A DNA stretch of 64,000 nt from Pedobacter sp. KBW06 (GCF_003852525.1 NZ_QAJL01000002.1:337907-401906); one strand, 5' to 3'. Positions 1 through 9,387 are shown, counted from the first letter of the stretch. Numbers and translations: made by a program. Notes: generated by a model not told the origin, from the sequence alone.

Positions 1-2318
1 AGGGCCGCTTTGATCAACTCTTTGCCAGCAATCACATAACTCTCCAGTAATCCTGTTTTTTTATTGAATCCGATGTTTACCGCATCGGTATAAAAATGAA
101 GGGTTTCTGCAGTTTCTTTGGTTTTCAATTCTTTGATATTCGCTATGGAGATCACCTCAACCGCTTTTAAAGGCAATAGAAACTGTGCTTTTGCCAGCTT
201 AAATCCTGCAGGCAGCAATTCCGTTGCCTTTTTACTAAAGACTTCAAAGCTGATCAGGTATTCCAGTCCGCCTTTAAGTTCAAAGGCCGGGATTTTAAGG
301 CTGATTTCTTTTGCAGACTGCGGGGCAAGGGAAAGGTGTGCTATCGTCCCGGAAGCAACAACCGTTCCTCCTCCTTTAATGTACCATTTGAAATCATAAT
401 CTTCCAGATTGCTAAAATCAAACCTGTTCCTGATGTTAAACACATAACGCTGGAGGTCTACGGCTTCGAAGTTTACATTCTGATATACTTTTTGCAGCTC
501 ATAAGCCTGGGGATGCCAGGAACGGTCTGCGGCAACCAGTCCGTCTGCACAGAAACTCGTATCACTCGTAAGCCCTACAGTTCCCATATCCCGGCCATAA
601 GCCCAGATGTTATTTCCTTTCTCATCTTTTTTACTAAAAGTCTGATCAGAGAAATCCCAGATGAAACCACCCTGCAACTGTTCGTGTTTATAGATCAGTT
701 CCCAGTCGTCCTGTAAGTTTCCTCCGCTATTGCCCATCATATGGGCATATTCGCATTGGATCAAAGGCCTCTTTTTCCAGGTCTTTACGTAGTTTTCCAT
801 TACAGTGATGGATTTATACATTGGACAGAAAATGTCTGAATACCTTTCCTCTTTGGTCGCCTCATACTGAACAGGGCGGGAGGTATCTCTCGCTTTCAGC
901 CAATCGTATCCGGCCATCAGGTTTTCCCCGAAACCACTTTCATTTCCCAAAGACCAGGTGATGATGCTGGTAAAATTCTTATCTCTTTCAAACATCCTGC
1001 GGATCCGGTCCAGGTACGCGGCTTTCCATTCGGGTTTATCGGATAAGGTTTTCAAAGGTGTGAAGCTCATGCCATCACATTCGATATTTGCTTCGTCTAC
1101 CACATAGAGGCCATACTGATCGCACAAAGCATACCATCGCTCTGTATTGGGATAATGACTTGCCCTTACCGCATTGATGTTGAGTTCTTTCATCACCCTG
1201 ATGTCATTGATCATCCCCTCTTCGGTCACGATCTTTCCATTGATCCTGTCGTGCTCATGGCGGTTCACCCCTTTGATCTTGATCGCTTTTCCATTGACCA
1301 GGAAAAGTCCGTTTTTAATTTCTACAGACCTGAACCCTATGTGATGACGGATGATTTCTACCGGTTTTCCTTTCTGATCCAGGTGGCTGATTTGCAGGAC
1401 ATACAAATTGGGATGTTCGGCATTCCAGGTTTTTATCTCCTTAAAAGTCGTGTTGAAGTTTAAGGTCGCATTGATATCTTTTTGTGTTTTATAAAGTAGT
1501 ACGGAAGGGTTTTTCGGATCAAAGACTTTTAGTTCTACCGTTCCCTTATCCGCCTTTTCCGGTACTTTGTTGAAAGCAAGGTTCAGATTAAACTTTCCGT
1601 TTTTATAGCTTTCGTCCAGCGTTGCCTTCAGTTCAAAGTCAGATACATGAAATTTTGGTCTAGCGATCAGAAAAACGCTTCTTTCTATACCACTCAGCTT
1701 CCACATGTCCTGTCCTTCCAGGTAAGTGGCATCACTGAACCGGAACACCTGCAAAGAAATCGTGTTCTTTCCTTTTTTCAGGAATTTGGTAATGTCGAAT
1801 TCGGTGGGTGTTTTACTGTCTTTGCTAAAACCAATGTACGCTCCGTTAATCCAGAGGTAAAAGAAAGAATTTACAGCTCCAAGGTGAACGAAGACCTGTT
1901 TTCCATCCCAGTTGGGATCAATTGTAAATTCCCTCTGGTACTGCCCTACCGGATTATCGTCCTTAGGTACAAATGGTGGTGTAGCAGGGATTGGGTATTC
2001 TACATCGGTAAATATAAATTTAGCATAGCCCTGTGTTTGCCAGTGACCAGGTACCTTAATTGTGCCCCAATCTTTGGTTTCTGTCGGGTTTTTATAAAAA
2101 GTATGGGACCTTTCGGAAGGGTTCTTCAGGAGCTTAAACTTCCAGATCCCATCCAAAGATTTCAGGAAAGGGCTCGATTGCTGAGCCAGTGCCTTTTGAT
2201 CCGGATAAGGGATAAACCAGGCATGAGGTTTAACTGCATTCTGAGAAGGAATTAAAGGGTTTTCCCAGTCTGCCGGAGCCTGGGCAATCACTGAACCTGC
2301 AAAACCCAGGCAGAGCAT
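1..2318 (-). CDS. GH2 beta-galactosidase, LacZ type (partial; start region disturbed)
   Basis: Secreted or periplasmic glycoside hydrolase family 2 enzyme, expected to remove beta-galactosyl residues from oligosaccharides imported by the adjacent SusCD pair. Numbered from the ATG at 2316-2318, the frame shows the GH2 sugar-binding domain, an Ig-like domain, NRHEHD at the start of the TIM barrel, acid/base Glu460 in SLGNESG and nucleophile Glu523 in CEYAHMMGNS, both as in LacZ. It runs off the left edge after about 772 codons, so the C-terminal small-chain domain is missing. The ATG at 2318 leaves a poor 13-residue leader (MLCLGFAGSVIAQ). The ATG at 2350-2352 would give a good signal peptide but is out of frame by one base because of an A8 run. 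Family assignment is firm; the start is uncertain. Confidence 0.88.
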   Translation of the reverse strand, partial: MLCLGFAGSVIAQAPADWENPLIPSQNAVKPHAWFIPYPDQKALAQQSSPFLKSLDGIWKFKLLKNPSERSHTFYKNPTETKDWGTIKVPGHWQTQGYAKFIFTDVEYPIPATPPFVPKDDNPVGQYQREFTIDPNWDGKQVFVHLGAVNSFFYLWINGAYIGFSKDSKTPTEFDITKFLKKGKNTISLQVFRFSDATYLEGQDMWKLSGIERSVFLIARPKFHVSDFELKATLDESYKNGKFNLNLAFNKVPEKADKGTVELKVFDPKNPSVLLYKTQKDINATLNFNTTFKEIKTWNAEHPNLYVLQISHLDQKGKPVEIIRHHIGFRSVEIKNGLFLVNGKAIKIKGVNRHEHDRINGKIVTEEGMINDIRVMKELNINAVRASHYPNTERWYALCDQYGLYVVDEANIECDGMSFTPLKTLSDKPEWKAAYLDRIRRMFERDKNFTSIITWSLGNESGFGENLMAGYDWLKARDTSRPVQYEATKEERYSDIFCPMYKSITVMENYVKTWKKRPLIQCEYAHMMGNSGGNLQDDWELIYKHEQLQGGFIWDFSDQTFSKKDEKGNNIWAYGRDMGTVGLTSDTSFCADGLVAADRSWHPQAYELQKVYQNVNFEAVDLQRYVFNIRNRFDFSNLEDYDFKWYIKGGGTVVASGTIAHLSLAPQSAKEISLKIPAFELKGGLEYLISFEVFSKKATELLPAGFKLAKAQFLLPLKAVEVISIANIKELKTKETAETLHFYTDAVNIGFNKKTGLLESYVIAGKELIKAA

Positions 2319-2323
2319 TAAAC

Positions 2324-2331
2324 AAAAAAAA
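2324..2331. repeat. A8 homopolymer tract in the GH2 leader
   Basis: Eight A on the plus strand (T8 in the coding strand). With seven, the ATG at 2352 would read MNLIQTLFFCLMLCLGFAG and run in frame into the enzyme. With eight, that ATG enters a dead frame that stops at 2230-2232. The tract may be a phase-variable switch, a recent mutation or a sequencing error. Confidence 0.7.
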
Positions 2332-2369
2332 TAGGGTTTGATTAGATTCATGGACAAGGAAATAAGGCA

Positions 2370-2399
2370 TCGTCATGCAGGCATTGCTGCATGACGATT
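2370..2399 (-). other. 12-bp hairpin between susD and GH2
   Basis: Perfect inverted repeat (2370-2381 with 2388-2399) and a 6-nt loop. No U-run follows it on the minus strand, so it looks more like an intercistronic RNA stabiliser or processing site than a terminator. Such hairpins can lower expression of distal genes in susCD operons; that role is inferred here. Confidence 0.6.
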
Positions 2400-2430
2400 G
2401 TGTTAAATAATCAGAGCGCTCGTGGTTCCA

Positions 2431-3951
2431 TTATGGTGTTGATGGGTTATTGGTTGTTTCTTTCAGTGGCGTTGGATAAAAAGCTTTATCCGCACTGAAC
2501 TTTCTACCCGCGGCCTGCATCTTTTGTGCAAGCAAGCCCCATCTCCTCAGGTCGTAGAAGCGACTTCCTTCCAGTGTAAACTCCATTACACGCTCATGGA
2601 TGATCTGTTCAAAGACAGGTGCTTTACCGCTCAGGCTAACCCCAGGTAAGCCTGCCCTGCCCCGAACCTTATTGATCCAGGTTACTGCATCTCCTGATTT
2701 CTGCTGCTCATTTAAAACTTCTGCATACATTAATAAAACATCCGCATAACGCATTAAAGGCACATTGATCGCATTTGAAAAACCGATGCGGTCAGGTCCG
2801 GCAGGAATCCATTTCCGGAAAGCAATCGTTTTTGCAGTCGCGCCGAAAATTTCATTGTAGGTACTTCCGTATACCCTTGGAGTGGTGGTATCGTTAAAAT
2901 AGGCATCATTAAAATACATGGTTTGATATACCCTGACATCGTAATTGCCATTGGCAATCTTGCCTTCTTTCAACATCTCGGTCAACAGTGCCGGGGTACC
3001 ATAAATCTCTCCATAGCCCCCCAGTTCTGAAGCCGCCACCCAATCACTTAAATAAGATCTGTATACTGCCCCGCTGCTTGCATCCGAAGTTTGCTGCAGT
3101 TCAAAGATCGATTCTGTACTGTTTTTTGTCGTACCGTTAAACATGCCCAGGAAATTATTATCCAGCTGATACTCGTTGGAAAGAATGACTTTTTCCAACC
3201 ATTTTGCGGCTTCGGTATAATAGGTGGCGGCATTCGCCTGGTCGTCACTTACCCGGTATAAGTTTACTTTTCCAAGGTAGGCCTGGGCCGCCCCTTTTGT
3301 TACACGTCCTAATTCAGTTGCCGGACGTGCAGACCTCAATGGCAGATCCGGTTCTGCTTCCTGAAGGTCTTTAAGGATAAAGCCATAGACCTCTGCTCTT
3401 TCAGAAAAGCCTTTGGAAAGGTCGGCTTCAGAGGTAGGTACTTTATCCCTGATGATGACCTTACTGTAATTGGTCAGGAGCTTAAAGTGATAGTATGCCC
3501 TCAGGAATTTCGCTTCTGCAAGGATCTGCTTTCTACCCGCATCATCAATTGCAGCAGCACTCATCTTGCCTACATTTTCCAGCACCTGGTTCGCGAAGTT
3601 GATGCCCCGGTAATTCTCTCTCCAGAGCAGGTCAACCGCATAGTTTCCGGAGGTAAATTCAAAATTATAATGTTCCGTCCACCATGGATAATTGAATGCA
3701 TCGGCACCGGGAACAACGTAATCTTCCCGGTAAAATTCTCTCACCGAGCGTGCTTCTACGTAATTGTCCCAGCCCACAAAGCCTTCCAGCTGGGAATAGG
3801 CTGCCGACAATCCGGATAATGCCCGGTCTTTATTAATCCAAAAGTTATCTACGGTAAGCTGATCCGGTACACTTTGTTCCAGCTCAGACTTTTTACAGCC
3901 CATTACTGCCATTAGCAGGAACAAGCCTATATATAGTTTATTCGTTTTCAT
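2431..3951 (-). CDS. SusD/RagB family nutrient-binding lipoprotein
   Basis: Outer-membrane surface lipoprotein that caps its SusC partner and binds glycan. The start was set at 3951 (MKTNKLYIGLFLLMAVMGC) because it gives a clean lipoprotein signal with Cys19 in the lipobox. The frame is open 17 codons further upstream, but that stretch overlaps the susC end and spoils the signal. The 506-residue length, the TPR-like helices, and the C-terminal ALLMYAEVLN and ERVMEFTLEGSRFYDLRRWG blocks are typical of SusD. It starts 20 bp after the susC stop, so the two are surely cotranscribed; the GH2 gene follows. Confidence 0.93.
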   Translation of the reverse strand: MKTNKLYIGLFLLMAVMGCKKSELEQSVPDQLTVDNFWINKDRALSGLSAAYSQLEGFVGWDNYVEARSVREFYREDYVVPGADAFNYPWWTEHYNFEFTSGNYAVDLLWRENYRGINFANQVLENVGKMSAAAIDDAGRKQILAEAKFLRAYYHFKLLTNYSKVIIRDKVPTSEADLSKGFSERAEVYGFILKDLQEAEPDLPLRSARPATELGRVTKGAAQAYLGKVNLYRVSDDQANAATYYTEAAKWLEKVILSNEYQLDNNFLGMFNGTTKNSTESIFELQQTSDASSGAVYRSYLSDWVAASELGGYGEIYGTPALLTEMLKEGKIANGNYDVRVYQTMYFNDAYFNDTTTPRVYGSTYNEIFGATAKTIAFRKWIPAGPDRIGFSNAINVPLMRYADVLLMYAEVLNEQQKSGDAVTWINKVRGRAGLPGVSLSGKAPVFEQIIHERVMEFTLEGSRFYDLRRWGLLAQKMQAAGRKFSADKAFYPTPLKETTNNPSTP

Positions 3952-3971
3952 TCTTCGTTTTTTTATGGTGA

Positions 3972-6900
3972 TTAAAATGTCAGCTGCAGTCCCATGAGCC
4001 ATCTTTTGTTCTGAGGATACATCAAGCGGTCTACACCGTTGTTCAGGACATTAAAATTCCCCACTTCCGGATCCAGTCCGCTGTATTTGCTAAAGGTGAC
4101 CAGGTTTTGTCCGCTGACATAGATTCTGAGTTTAGAAATCTTCAGGTGTTCCAGTACAGATTTAGGAAGGCTGTATCCCAGCTGAACTAACTTTAAGCGC
4201 AGGTAAGATCCACTTTCCAGGAAGCGGGTAGATTCACGTGCATTTTGGTTGGGATCTCCGAGAACGGCCCTTGGCATATCTGTTCCGGTATTTTGCGGCG
4301 TCCAGGCATTGAGGGTACTGGCCAGGAAATTTCTTCCGGCTTCCATTCCCTCCAGCTCAAATCGGTTTCCGTTATAGAGTTTGTTTCCGGCTACGCCCTG
4401 CCAGAACAAGGAAAGGTCGAAGTTCTTATAGTTGGCTGCAAGGTTCAGGCTATATTCATACTTCGCGAAACCTGAGCCCTGGTAAGTTTTGTCTTTTTCA
4501 TCGATCTTACCATCACCATTGGTATCTCTGAACCTGATGTCTCCTGCTTTTGCATTTGGCTGCAAGACCTCACCGGCATTGTTTTTATATCCTGAAGCTT
4601 CTGCATCGGATTGGAAAATACCATCAGCCTCATATAAATAAAAAGCACCAATTTCTTTCCCGACCATGGTTTGAGTTGGGATATGGTCTGTCCCGAAGCG
4701 TAACCCTGTACCGTATAGAACCTGGTCTTTATTGGCCAGTGTCAGGACCTCATTTTTCAACAAACTGATGGCACCGCCGATATCAAACTGCCAGTCATTG
4801 TGATTGAAATGATAATTACTTTCCAGTTCCAGACCTTTGTTAGCGATCTTACCTACATTCAGGATCGGATTGTCCACACCTGCCGAAGGTGGTACTTCTT
4901 TAGTAATCAGCAAACCATCGGTGATGTTGTTAAAATAATTGATGGAACCCGACAGTTTGTTGTCAAAGAGTCCAAAATCAAGACCAATGTTCTTCGATTT
5001 AATTGTTTCCCATTGCAGGTCCAGGTTTTGAAGCGTATAGGCAGCGGAACCAGGCCATGGCGTAGCACCAGAACCCTGTACAGAGCCTCCGGACCAGTTG
5101 TTACGGGTAGTGATGAGTGCCTGGTGGTCATAATATCCTAAAGCACCTTCATTTCCAAGCTCTCCATAACTTGCACGAAGTTTTAAGTTATTCAGCCATT
5201 TAACCTCATTCAGGAAGGATTCTTTATGGATATTCCAGCCCAGGGAAACCGAAGGGAAGACGCCATACCGTCTGTTTTCTCCAAATACAGAAGAGCCATC
5301 TCTTCTTACAGAAACCTGTAAAAGATATTTGTTGTCATAGGCGTAGTTTAACCTCGCCAGTGTAGAAAGGCGCACATATTTATTGTTTGTTCCTGAGGCA
5401 TTGAATGTACCGCCAAGACCGGCAGAAATGGTATTGAAATCCGGATTGGTAAAACCTCCCGGCACTTCTGTTTCCACAATTTTCCCATTTACTACAGTCC
5501 TTACAATCGTTTTTCCATCTGCGGTTACACTGATAAAGCGGTTTGTTTTTTCCTGCGCTGTATATCCTGCAAGAAGTTTCAGGCTGTGTTTACCGATATT
5601 CAGGTCGTAATTCAGCAAATGCTCCATTAAACGTTCCTTATACAGGGAGTTTCTGTTGAATACCCTCGTGTAGGAAACCAGGGGATCATTTGCATTGGCA
5701 CGATATGGCGGATTAAAAGCGTACTCATCCGTCCTTGCATTGATGTAATTCAGATTGGCTGTATATTTTAAACCCTTGATGATGTCCAGTCCGAAGCGGA
5801 TATTTCCGCCCAGGTAATTGGTTTTGGAATTGGCATCCAGAAAATGATCCGCAGCAATAGGGTTTTGAAATTTCGGCAATCCGTTTTCCGTTAATCCGTA
5901 ACCATATTTTTCCTTCTCATCAAATACCGGAAGTAACGGCGACTGGAAATAACTGTCTTTCTGATCAAATTTAGCGGCTTCGGTTCTTGTTTCAGAATAG
6001 ATAATGTTACTTTCTACCGTTAACCTACCTTTTTTAAACTCATTTCTGGACCTTACTGACTTCTTATTGAACTCAGAGCCGATAAAGGTTCCGCGATCGT
6101 CGGTCAGGTCACCGCTTAAAGAGTAGGTCAGGTATTCGCCGCCCCCTTTCAGGTTAACATTGTAATTCTGCGAAATCCCTTTGCGGTTAATTAAATCCTG
6201 CCAATCTGTATTTGTACCTGTGTTTTTAGACAGGTAAGCAGGTAAAGCCGGAGCAGAAGGCCCTGCATTGGTGTACATCATCGTATGCAGTTTTTTATAG
6301 CCCTCGGCATCCAGGAATTTAAATTGCTCTGTTGGCCTAACGATGCTGTAGAAAGAAGAAAAATCGATCACAGGGGCACCTTGTTTTCCTTTTTTGGTCG
6401 TAATAAGGATCACACCGTTGGCACTGTTCGAACCGTAGATCGATGCCGCAGCACCATCTTTAAGCACTTCTATGGAAGCAATATCGCCGTTACTGAGGTA
6501 ATAAGGATTACCGGGTGTACCATCGATGATATACAAAGGCTGATGCGCACCAAAGGTGCCGATCCCCCGCAACCTGACATCCGAAGACTGTCCTGGATTT
6601 CCGCCGGGACTGCTGATGGATAATCCGGCTACCCTGCCCTGAAGTGCATTGATGGGATTGCTGGCCGCCACCTGTTCCAGTTTTGTGCCACTTACCGAGC
6701 TTACCGCACTGGTCAGGTTACTCCGTTGCTGGGTTCCGTACCCGATTACCACGACTTCATCGAGTCCTTTCATGTCTGTCCGCAATTTCAGCAGGATATC
6801 CTGGCCGGCAACCACCTGAATTTCTTGTGTAAGGTATCCTATAGCGGAGAAAATAAGCACATCTTTTGCTGAAGCATTGACCCGGAATTTCCCTTCGTGG

Positions 6901-7112
6901 TCTGAAGTTGTTCCTGTCTTTGTTCCCTTGACTTTAATATTGACTCCGGGAAGTGGTTGATCAGTTTCGTCGAGGACCTGACCTTTTATGGTACCGGTCT
7001 GAGCAAATACACTGCTGCCGGCGAGCGTCGAGAACAGGCAGAAAGCAAGCATGAGCCAGGTGAATTTACTGCTCCATAAATTGCTTATTGGCAATCGTAA
7101 ATCTTTAATCAT
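3972..7112 (-). CDS. SusC/RagA family TonB-linked outer-membrane transporter
   Basis: TonB-dependent importer of oligosaccharides across the outer membrane, working with the SusD encoded just downstream. The 1046-residue product has a signal peptide ending near SVFAQ, a carboxypeptidase-regulatory-like beta-sandwich (about 40-120, GQVLDETDQPLPGVNIKVKG), the DEVVVIGYGTQ linker, a plug (about 130-250, with YIIDGTPGNP and IEVLKDGAAASIYGSNSANG) and a beta-barrel ending in a terminal Phe. It has no STN domain, which fits control by the neighbouring TPR/HTH regulator instead of a sigma/FecR pair. Confidence 0.95.
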   Translation of the reverse strand: MIKDLRLPISNLWSSKFTWLMLAFCLFSTLAGSSVFAQTGTIKGQVLDETDQPLPGVNIKVKGTKTGTTSDHEGKFRVNASAKDVLIFSAIGYLTQEIQVVAGQDILLKLRTDMKGLDEVVVIGYGTQQRSNLTSAVSSVSGTKLEQVAASNPINALQGRVAGLSISSPGGNPGQSSDVRLRGIGTFGAHQPLYIIDGTPGNPYYLSNGDIASIEVLKDGAAASIYGSNSANGVILITTKKGKQGAPVIDFSSFYSIVRPTEQFKFLDAEGYKKLHTMMYTNAGPSAPALPAYLSKNTGTNTDWQDLINRKGISQNYNVNLKGGGEYLTYSLSGDLTDDRGTFIGSEFNKKSVRSRNEFKKGRLTVESNIIYSETRTEAAKFDQKDSYFQSPLLPVFDEKEKYGYGLTENGLPKFQNPIAADHFLDANSKTNYLGGNIRFGLDIIKGLKYTANLNYINARTDEYAFNPPYRANANDPLVSYTRVFNRNSLYKERLMEHLLNYDLNIGKHSLKLLAGYTAQEKTNRFISVTADGKTIVRTVVNGKIVETEVPGGFTNPDFNTISAGLGGTFNASGTNNKYVRLSTLARLNYAYDNKYLLQVSVRRDGSSVFGENRRYGVFPSVSLGWNIHKESFLNEVKWLNNLKLRASYGELGNEGALGYYDHQALITTRNNWSGGSVQGSGATPWPGSAAYTLQNLDLQWETIKSKNIGLDFGLFDNKLSGSINYFNNITDGLLITKEVPPSAGVDNPILNVGKIANKGLELESNYHFNHNDWQFDIGGAISLLKNEVLTLANKDQVLYGTGLRFGTDHIPTQTMVGKEIGAFYLYEADGIFQSDAEASGYKNNAGEVLQPNAKAGDIRFRDTNGDGKIDEKDKTYQGSGFAKYEYSLNLAANYKNFDLSLFWQGVAGNKLYNGNRFELEGMEAGRNFLASTLNAWTPQNTGTDMPRAVLGDPNQNARESTRFLESGSYLRLKLVQLGYSLPKSVLEHLKISKLRIYVSGQNLVTFSKYSGLDPEVGNFNVLNNGVDRLMYPQNKRWLMGLQLTF

Positions 7113-7127
7113 AATATTTGGTTTGAG

Positions 7128-7149
7128 TTGATTGATTCAATCAAACTTA
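7128..7149 (-). promoter_or_regulatory. Predicted susC promoter -7 box overlapping an operator-like dyad
   Basis: On the minus strand, TAAGTTTG (7142-7149) matches the Bacteroidota -7 consensus TAnnTTTG. The expected start site, about 7 nt downstream, falls at the centre of a perfect dyad, TTGATTGA-T-TCAATCAA (7128-7144), 15 bp before the susC ATG. No clear -33 TTG is seen. The arrangement suggests an operator for the adjacent regulator; this is inference. Confidence 0.5.
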
Positions 7150-7251
7150 ATATGAGCATGATCCGAAAAACGAATTATGTACCCCTACATGTAGCGCTAT
7201 CTTACCCCTACAAGACCTCTACACGAGCTGGAAACACCGCGCGAATGCGCT

Positions 7252-8931
7252 TTAGAACGACTTTAGGTAATCGTTGAGGTTATCGTTCTGCTGTAAGCCA
7301 AAATGCTTCCTCAGGCGGTACCTTGCCATTTCCGCAGACTTCACGGAGATGTTGTTCAGTGTGGCAATCTCTTTAATAGAAAGGCTTAGCCTGATCTGGG
7401 CGCAGAGTCTGCGCTCGTTCTGACTGAGGTGAGGAAACTTCTGCTGCAGGTTGTAGAAAAAGTCCTGGTATTGGGTTTCTACCTTGAGGTTAAAATCTTC
7501 CACATACTTCTCCAGGTTGATGTCGTATTTGAACTTATTCACCAGTTTGTGGAGCTGGTGGGGAATCTCTACCGGTTCCGTTCTATCCAGGCCGCCAAGC
7601 TCTTCAATAAACTTTACAATCAGGTCATTTCTGTGCGCAATGTATAAGGCATAGTTTTTTAACTCAATATGGTTAAAATCCAGGCGTTCATTGAGGGCCT
7701 TCTTATCCAGAACCGTATGTTCCAGCTCCTTCTCAATTTCCTGTTGTTTTATAGCTGCCAGCTCGGCTTTTTTCCTTTGCCTGCTTCTCAGTTTACCATA
7801 CAGGAGCACACCGATGACAATTAACAATACGACAATGATGGCGAGGGCGTTCCGCTGAAAGGACTTGAGACTTTCTTTCACAGAAAGCGCCTCCAGTTGT
7901 CGTTCTTTCTCCTGCGCCTCACGCTTTAGCGTAAGTGTGAGTAACGCATTTACTTTGTTTTTGGACAGGAATTCCTCTCTGACGGCATTGTAGTGATTGG
8001 TGTTCTCAAAAGCCTGCCGGTAATCGCCCATGCGCTGATACAAGAGGGAAAAGACCTTATAATTGTCCAGGAGGTTTTCTTTTTTGGAGTTAGAGCTGCT
8101 TTGATCAATAAATGCCCTTGCTTTTTGTAAAGCAGTTAAGGCCTCCCCGTTTCTTCCGAGGTTAATCAGGGAGTAGGCCATCTGGTTGTTCAGTTCTGCA
8201 AGTGAAAGCAATTGTTTAGTAGAGTACTGCAGGGCGAGGTTAAAGTAAACAATGGCCTGATTGTAATTCTTATTGTTGTTGCTGCAAATGCCCAGATTAT
8301 TGTAAGCGGCACTAATCAGCGCTCTTTTATTGTGTTTCTCTGCCATCACCAGGGCCTGTTTAAAAAAGCCTTCTGCCTTTCCAAATTCATTTTTAAGCTG
8401 GTAAATTAACCCGATGGCATTTAAGGAAAGCCCCGTTTCATCTGGATTTTGATGAGCTTTATAATAATCGTAAGCCATGGTATGGTATTTCAGGGAAAAT
8501 TCTGCGTTTTCCACATCGTAGTAAATCCATCCCAATAAGGTATAGGTGGCACCCATTTTTGCTGGCTTATCCAGGCTTTTATAGATCTCCAGCGCATCAA
8601 ATGAATATTCGAGGGCAAGATCATAAATATCATTGTACAAATAGCCTTCGGATAAGATGACGAGGGCATCGGCTTCCAGTTCTTTGTATTTGTTTTCGTA
8701 AGCTAAAAGGTAGGCCTCGTAAGCGGAGGCAATGGCCTGATTGGTAGAATCCCTGTTGAGGCTTTTTGCCCTTTTATTTAATGCAGTTATTCTGGCTTTA
8801 ATGACGCTTTCGGTACTCCCGGAGCTCAAAGGTTTATCCCCTTCCCGGTTTGACTCACAGCTCATCAACAGCTGAAGCATCAAAAAAAAGAATAAAGTAA
8901 ATAGTTTCTTTTGGTTAGTGTGGTTCATCAT
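7252..8931 (-). CDS. Membrane-anchored TPR regulator with C-terminal LuxR-like HTH
   Basis: Probable PUL regulator. From the ATG at 8931 there is a hydrophobic leader with a lipobox-like LLMSC (Cys about 25), a run of TPR units (about 40-335), a coiled coil, one membrane helix (about 362-380, ALAIIVVLLIVIGVLLYG), a second coiled coil and a C-terminal helix-turn-helix (about 502-545, LSQNERRLCAQIRLSLSIKEIA...SVKSAEMARYRLRK) of the LuxR/GerE type. The order implies periplasmic TPR sensing and cytoplasmic DNA binding in one polypeptide. It lies 139 bp upstream of susC on the same strand and probably controls it. A second ATG at 8928 is equally possible. No ligand can be inferred. Confidence 0.82.
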   Translation of the reverse strand: MMNHTNQKKLFTLFFFLMLQLLMSCESNREGDKPLSSGSTESVIKARITALNKRAKSLNRDSTNQAIASAYEAYLLAYENKYKELEADALVILSEGYLYNDIYDLALEYSFDALEIYKSLDKPAKMGATYTLLGWIYYDVENAEFSLKYHTMAYDYYKAHQNPDETGLSLNAIGLIYQLKNEFGKAEGFFKQALVMAEKHNKRALISAAYNNLGICSNNNKNYNQAIVYFNLALQYSTKQLLSLAELNNQMAYSLINLGRNGEALTALQKARAFIDQSSSNSKKENLLDNYKVFSLLYQRMGDYRQAFENTNHYNAVREEFLSKNKVNALLTLTLKREAQEKERQLEALSVKESLKSFQRNALAIIVVLLIVIGVLLYGKLRSRQRKKAELAAIKQQEIEKELEHTVLDKKALNERLDFNHIELKNYALYIAHRNDLIVKFIEELGGLDRTEPVEIPHQLHKLVNKFKYDINLEKYVEDFNLKVETQYQDFFYNLQQKFPHLSQNERRLCAQIRLSLSIKEIATLNNISVKSAEMARYRLRKHFGLQQNDNLNDYLKSF

Positions 8932-8946
8932 TTGCTGGGCACAAAC

Positions 8947-8954
8947 CAAATATA
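8947..8954 (-). promoter_or_regulatory. -7 box for the TPR/HTH regulator
   Basis: TATATTTG on the minus strand fits TAnnTTTG. The expected start site near 8940 gives a leader of about 10 nt. No convincing -33 TTG was found. Confidence 0.45.
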
Positions 8955-9097
8955 GCTTTTTCCGCTGCGTTAAAAAAGGCAGAATCTAAAGAAAGCCTGC
9001 CGGCCGTGTTATTTACCTGAGACCTGATTTTGTAAGTTGTCAAGATGTACAATATTTTTAACAACAGGGCCCAGCTGGAGACATCAGGGGCCGATCT

Positions 9098-9221
9098 ATT
9101 GTAATCTTAATTTAATAATTTAAAATATGGTAGTCCAACTTCATTTTTTTTTCTACATTTGTCCTTGAGAGCGTTAATTTAAACGGGGGTAAGTCTTCTG
9201 ACTTATGCCCGTTTTCTTTTT
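9098..9221 (+). repeat. Promoter-plus-hairpin unit, copy 1
   Basis: First of two direct copies, 290 bp apart. Two blocks are nearly identical between copies: an AT-rich block of about 28 bp (9098-9125) and a block of about 42 bp from the -7 box to the 5' arm of a terminal hairpin (9154-9195). The roughly 28 bp between them differ. Conservation of just these parts suggests selection on promoter and RNA. Confidence 0.75.
9168..9221 (+). ncRNA. Candidate small RNA, copy 1
   Basis: TACATTTG (9154-9161) fits the -7 consensus and predicts a start near 9168. The RNA would have a short single-stranded 5' part and a hairpin pairing 9181-9195 with 9200-9214 (one mismatch, one G-U, TTCT loop), followed by a U-rich tail, so it ends in its own intrinsic terminator. 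No reading frame of note lies inside. I do not recognise an RNA family. Confidence 0.5.
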
Positions 9222-9387
9222 ACCGGCTATTTTTATTCCCTTCGAAAATTCAAATTCATTTCAGACTGACAAACACGTGCTAAACCTGGCTCTCTTTTCT
9301 ATTTTTTTAAAAACAGCCAAATCTTTATTATAAACCGGGAAATTCTTATTTAACCTATGTATTCAGGGCTATGTACCTCGTCCTCAA

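Noticed and set aside
2350..2352. ATG at 2352 as the GH2 start
   Set aside because: It gives a good-looking leader but the frame stops at 2230-2232 and does not join the enzyme; the A8 run puts it one base off.
3952..4002. N-terminal extension of the first SusD into the susC end
   Set aside because: The extra 17 residues overlap the susC 3' end and would bury the lipoprotein signal.
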